This document shows, in pieces, positions 61,777 through 64,000 of a DNA stretch of 64,000 nucleotides. Each line of letters begins with the position of its first letter. The first letter of the stretch is position 1. Position numbers and translations under genes: made by a program. The notes under the pieces are model-generated. The model was not told the origin of the DNA. It did no database searches and was given only the letters and a program-made list of their open reading frames with translations. Origin of the DNA: Flexilinea flocculi (GTDB lineage: Bacteria; Chloroflexota; Anaerolineae; Anaerolineales; Anaerolineaceae); the NCBI RefSeq assembly GCF_001192795.1, contig NZ_DF968180.1, positions 414,561 through 478,560 of the forward strand, written 5' to 3'.

Positions 61777-63255
61777 ATGAGCGAACAAAATGAAAAAGAC
61801 ATAACTGTTCCGTTATATATTCATTTAGCAAACGACCTGAATGACCAAATAAACCATGGGTATTATCGCCCTGGTGATCGGCTCCCATCTGTCCGGAAAA
61901 TGGCAGAAGTTCGCGGATTAAGTATTACGACGATTCTGAATGCTTATCAGGAATTGGAAAACCGTGATGTAATCACAGCTTTACCTCAATCCGGTTATTA
62001 TGTTTCCTATAAAAAATTAAACAAACCATTAGGCGCGAAATTTGAAATTTCCCAACCAAAATTGGTTGATATTATTGATCTGGTGAAATTGGTACTGCAT
62101 GATTCTTTAGATGAATCTTTAGAACAATTTGGCGCTGCTTTATCTCCTGAAGAAATTCTTCCGACTGATCAGCTGAATCGTATCTTAAAGAAAGTGTTGT
62201 CATCAAAGGATATCAAACAAAATGTAACCGGTTCTGCTGAAGGAACGCGTGTTTTAAGAGAACAAATTTCAAGACAGATGTTTTTATTGAATACAAATGT
62301 CTCGGTTGATGAAATCCTGATTACATCTGGATGCAATGAGGCTATTTTTCTGGCTTTGTCGTCGATTTGCAAACCGGGGGACGAGGTCGCTGTTGAATCT
62401 CCCTGTTATTTTGGGGTTTTACACATTCTCCAGGAACTGAAATTAAGAGTTATTGAAATTCCGTCCGATTCGTCTGTGGGAATTGATATTGAAAAACTGG
62501 AATTCGCACTGAATAATTTTCAAATTAAAGCTGTCTATTTAAATTCCAATTGTAACAATCCAATGGGTTGTAGTATCCCACAGGAACGCAAACGGAAAAT
62601 TGTCGAACTTACTTCACGATTTGATGTTCCTGTCATCGAAGATGATTCGACTGGCGAACTTTTTTTTGGAAAGAATCGTCCGGATATTCTGAAGGCATAT
62701 GATAAAAAAGGATTGGTGATTTACTGTTCATCTTTTTCAAAAATTTTATCCCCGACATATCGTGTCGGATGGATTCTTCCGGGGAAATATATTGATCAGG
62801 TTACACGATTGAAACAGGCAATTAATGTCGGAACAGCCACGCTTCAGCAAATTACGATTGCAGAATATCTCAGCTCAGGAAATTATGAACGGCATCTGCG
62901 GAAAGTCCGAGAGATTTATCAGCATCGGGTAAAACAAATGCGTTCTGATATTTTTGAAACTTTTCCACCAGAAACTTTTGTCAGCAATCCACAGGGTGGC
63001 TTCAATTTATGGATCCAGCTTCCGAAAACAGTTGATTCTTTTGATTTATATAATGAGTGTAAAAAACAGCATATTTCTCTGACTCCGGGGGCAATTTTTA
63101 CGACCGACGGGAAATATGACAACTTTATCCGTTTAAGTGCTTCTTTTTACAACGATGATAAAAAGCATTTCATTAAAACCATGGGTGAATTGGTGGATCA
63201 CTGCAGCCGGAAGGATGAAAATGGTAAAATCACGTTGGAAAAACTCATGAAATAA
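61777..63255 (+). CDS. MocR/PdxR-type regulator (GntR HTH fused to aminotransferase domain)
   Basis: 492 residues from ATG 61777 (AGGA just upstream; a TTG 12 nt earlier is less likely). The N-terminal GntR winged helix is VPLYIHLANDLNDQINHGYYRPGDRLPSVRKMAEVRGLSITTILNAYQELE. The C-terminal fold type I aminotransferase-like domain has EILITSGCNEAIFLAL, NSNCNNPMGCSIP and the PLP Lys in YCSSFSKILSPTYRVGWI. Such regulators sense amino-acid-like ligands or PLP adducts. Divergent placement beside the PPC-RidA-PhzF-M24 operon makes it the likely local regulator; iorA downstream may also be a target. Confidence 0.92.
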   Translation: MSEQNEKDITVPLYIHLANDLNDQINHGYYRPGDRLPSVRKMAEVRGLSITTILNAYQELENRDVITALPQSGYYVSYKKLNKPLGAKFEISQPKLVDIIDLVKLVLHDSLDESLEQFGAALSPEEILPTDQLNRILKKVLSSKDIKQNVTGSAEGTRVLREQISRQMFLLNTNVSVDEILITSGCNEAIFLALSSICKPGDEVAVESPCYFGVLHILQELKLRVIEIPSDSSVGIDIEKLEFALNNFQIKAVYLNSNCNNPMGCSIPQERKRKIVELTSRFDVPVIEDDSTGELFFGKNRPDILKAYDKKGLVIYCSSFSKILSPTYRVGWILPGKYIDQVTRLKQAINVGTATLQQITIAEYLSSGNYERHLRKVREIYQHRVKQMRSDIFETFPPETFVSNPQGGFNLWIQLPKTVDSFDLYNECKKQHISLTPGAIFTTDGKYDNFIRLSASFYNDDKKHFIKTMGELVDHCSRKDENGKITLEKLMK

Positions 63256-63261
63256 TCATTT

Positions 63262-63332
63262 TGTAATTCGAAATCTGAATTGGACACTTGAATCATTCAA
63301 TAAAATAGCTTTATTTTTTCGAATCGTTAGTA
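63262..63332. repeat. Short AATTCGAAATATGG element
   Basis: TTTGTAATTCGAAATCTGAA and TTTTTTCGAATCGTTAG are the ends, with no strong inner hairpin. The remaining 63333-63712 shows no gene or known leader motif. Confidence 0.65.
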
Positions 63333-63712
63333 ACTATTTGAAAATACGTTTAATAAAATCGACGAAATATTTTGGGTTGGTACTTTTTTTGGGAAACCCA
63401 AAGGAATCTAATAGCGTAAAAGAAAATATACTTTGAATTGTGCTCTTGATTATTAATTTAAACTGTATATTGATCAGCTTTTTCTCATCATATACAATCA
63501 AACTAAATCATTGGTAAAATAGTATTTGATAAAATGAAATTTTCTGAATGCTACCTATCTCAAAAGATGTTATCCGACAATGATGTACAAATGAATTGTA
63601 CGCTTTCCCTGTTTAATTTATTAAGTACGAATAGCCGTCCTGCAATACAAATCCTCAGAATCCTTTCAAAACAATAACTCGTTAAAGAGAAATCTTCTAA
63701 GTGTTCACAGCC

Positions 63713-63736
63713 ATTCCTGCAGACAGGAATTTTTTC
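63713..63736 (+). terminator. Terminator-like hairpin 80 nt upstream of iorA
   Basis: ATTCCTG-CAGA-CAGGAAT is followed directly by TTTTTC. It could end read-through from the MocR gene or act as an attenuator in the iorA leader. No T-box or other riboswitch consensus was recognised before it. Confidence 0.55.
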
Positions 63737-63816
63737 TGTATGGTTTGCTGACTGTTTGAAAATGCTTTGAATTTATTGGTTCATTTTTCAGGAATAAATA
63801 AAAAAAAGGAGATTCT

Positions 63817-64000
63817 ATGAAGAAATTGATGACGGGCAATGAAGCGCTTGCACGCGGGGCTTATGAAGCCGGAGTGAAAGCAGCAACCGGATATCCGGGT
63901 ACACCCAGTTCGGAAATACTGGAGAACATTGTCCAATATAAAGAAATCTACGCGGAGTGGTCAACGAATGAAAAGACGGCCACAGAAGCAGCAATCGGGG
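63817..64000 (+). CDS. iorA: Indolepyruvate:ferredoxin oxidoreductase alpha subunit, N-terminal fragment
   Basis: The first 61 codons run off the right edge. MKKLMTGNEALARGAYEAGV, followed by KAATGYPGTPSSEILENIVQ and WSTNEKTATEAAIG, matches the start of IorA, the TPP-dependent alpha subunit that oxidises aryl pyruvates (or other 2-oxo acids) to acyl-CoA with reduction of ferredoxin. The Glu in NEKTATEAA is in the position of the TPP-contacting Glu. AAAGGAGATTCT precedes the ATG. A 2-oxo-acid oxidase beside an amino-acid catabolic block is consistent with fermentation of amino-acid derivatives. Confidence 0.88.
   Translation, partial: MKKLMTGNEALARGAYEAGVKAATGYPGTPSSEILENIVQYKEIYAEWSTNEKTATEAAIG

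Noticed and set aside
63333..63816. T-box or other riboswitch upstream of iorA
   Set aside because: No T-box sequence (AGGGTGGNACCGCG type) or other known aptamer consensus could be found by eye; only a terminator-like hairpin is supported.

Overview
The window looks like a chromosomal segment of a low-to-medium GC anaerobic bacterium, most likely Chloroflexota (Anaerolineae-like). This is an inference, not a measurement. It rests on a 57-residue DUF5679-type zinc-ribbon gene of the kind common in that phylum, several lipoproteins and anchored proteins with Thr/Pro/Ser-rich linkers, and many large GT-C-like membrane proteins. It also rests on oxygen-sensitive metabolism: a molybdenum hydroxylase, a 2Fe-2S dihydroorotate dehydrogenase system and an indolepyruvate:ferredoxin oxidoreductase at the right edge. 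No rRNA, CRISPR array, transposase or phage module was seen. One tRNA (Lys-UUU) is present.

Layout. 1-9 kb: a 5'-truncated GT-C-like membrane protein with a discoidin-like tail, a small unknown gene, YceD, another polytopic membrane protein, PriA and a secreted lectin-like protein. 9.2-13 kb: a two-gene molybdenum hydroxylase (FAD subunit plus fused 2Fe-2S/Mo subunit). 13-17 kb: a 119-bp tandem repeat array, a secreted phospholipase D-like protein and a GT-C-like protein. 17-21.5 kb: a hexapeptide acyltransferase and gatCAB. 21.7-27.8 kb (minus strand): GT4 glycosyltransferase, birA, DUF5679, HAD phosphatase, lysS, greA and tRNA-Lys. 28-33 kb: a candidate small RNA with its own promoter and terminator, an SGNH lipoprotein, an MFS transporter, an anchored protein and a PpiC-type foldase lipoprotein.

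33.4-44.2 kb (plus strand): a LivKHMGF-type ABC transporter, then pyrK, pyrD, pyrB, carbamate kinase and a dihydroorotase/allantoinase-type cyclic amidohydrolase. CarAB, PyrE and PyrF are absent. The set is what a reversed pyrimidine pathway would need (orotate to carbamoyl-aspartate to aspartate plus carbamoyl phosphate, then ATP), so import and fermentation of orotate or a related ureide is a real alternative to biosynthesis. pyrB and most of arcC have a codon style unlike all their neighbours.

44.6-61.4 kb (minus strand): a peptide-type ABC transporter (dppBCDF and one secreted solute-binding protein) interleaved with an apparently signal-less solute-binding protein, two near-duplicate VOC proteins, a STAND NTPase fused to a C-terminal FGE/C-type-lectin-like domain, and a PatB-type C-S lyase. 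Beyond a strong terminator lies a second, tightly overlapping block: two M24 'pita-bread' proteins with apparently degraded metal sites, a PhzF-like protein, RidA and a PPC/DUF296 protein. A divergent MocR/GntR-aminotransferase regulator follows, then the start of iorA. I read this as an uncharacterised catabolic system for an amino-acid- or peptide-like compound.

The intergenic spaces share one striking family of repeats (about 23 recognisable copies in 64 kb). Each has outer inverted ends like AATTCGAAATATGG, and many enclose a long hairpin whose middle differs between copies but stays self-complementary within each copy.
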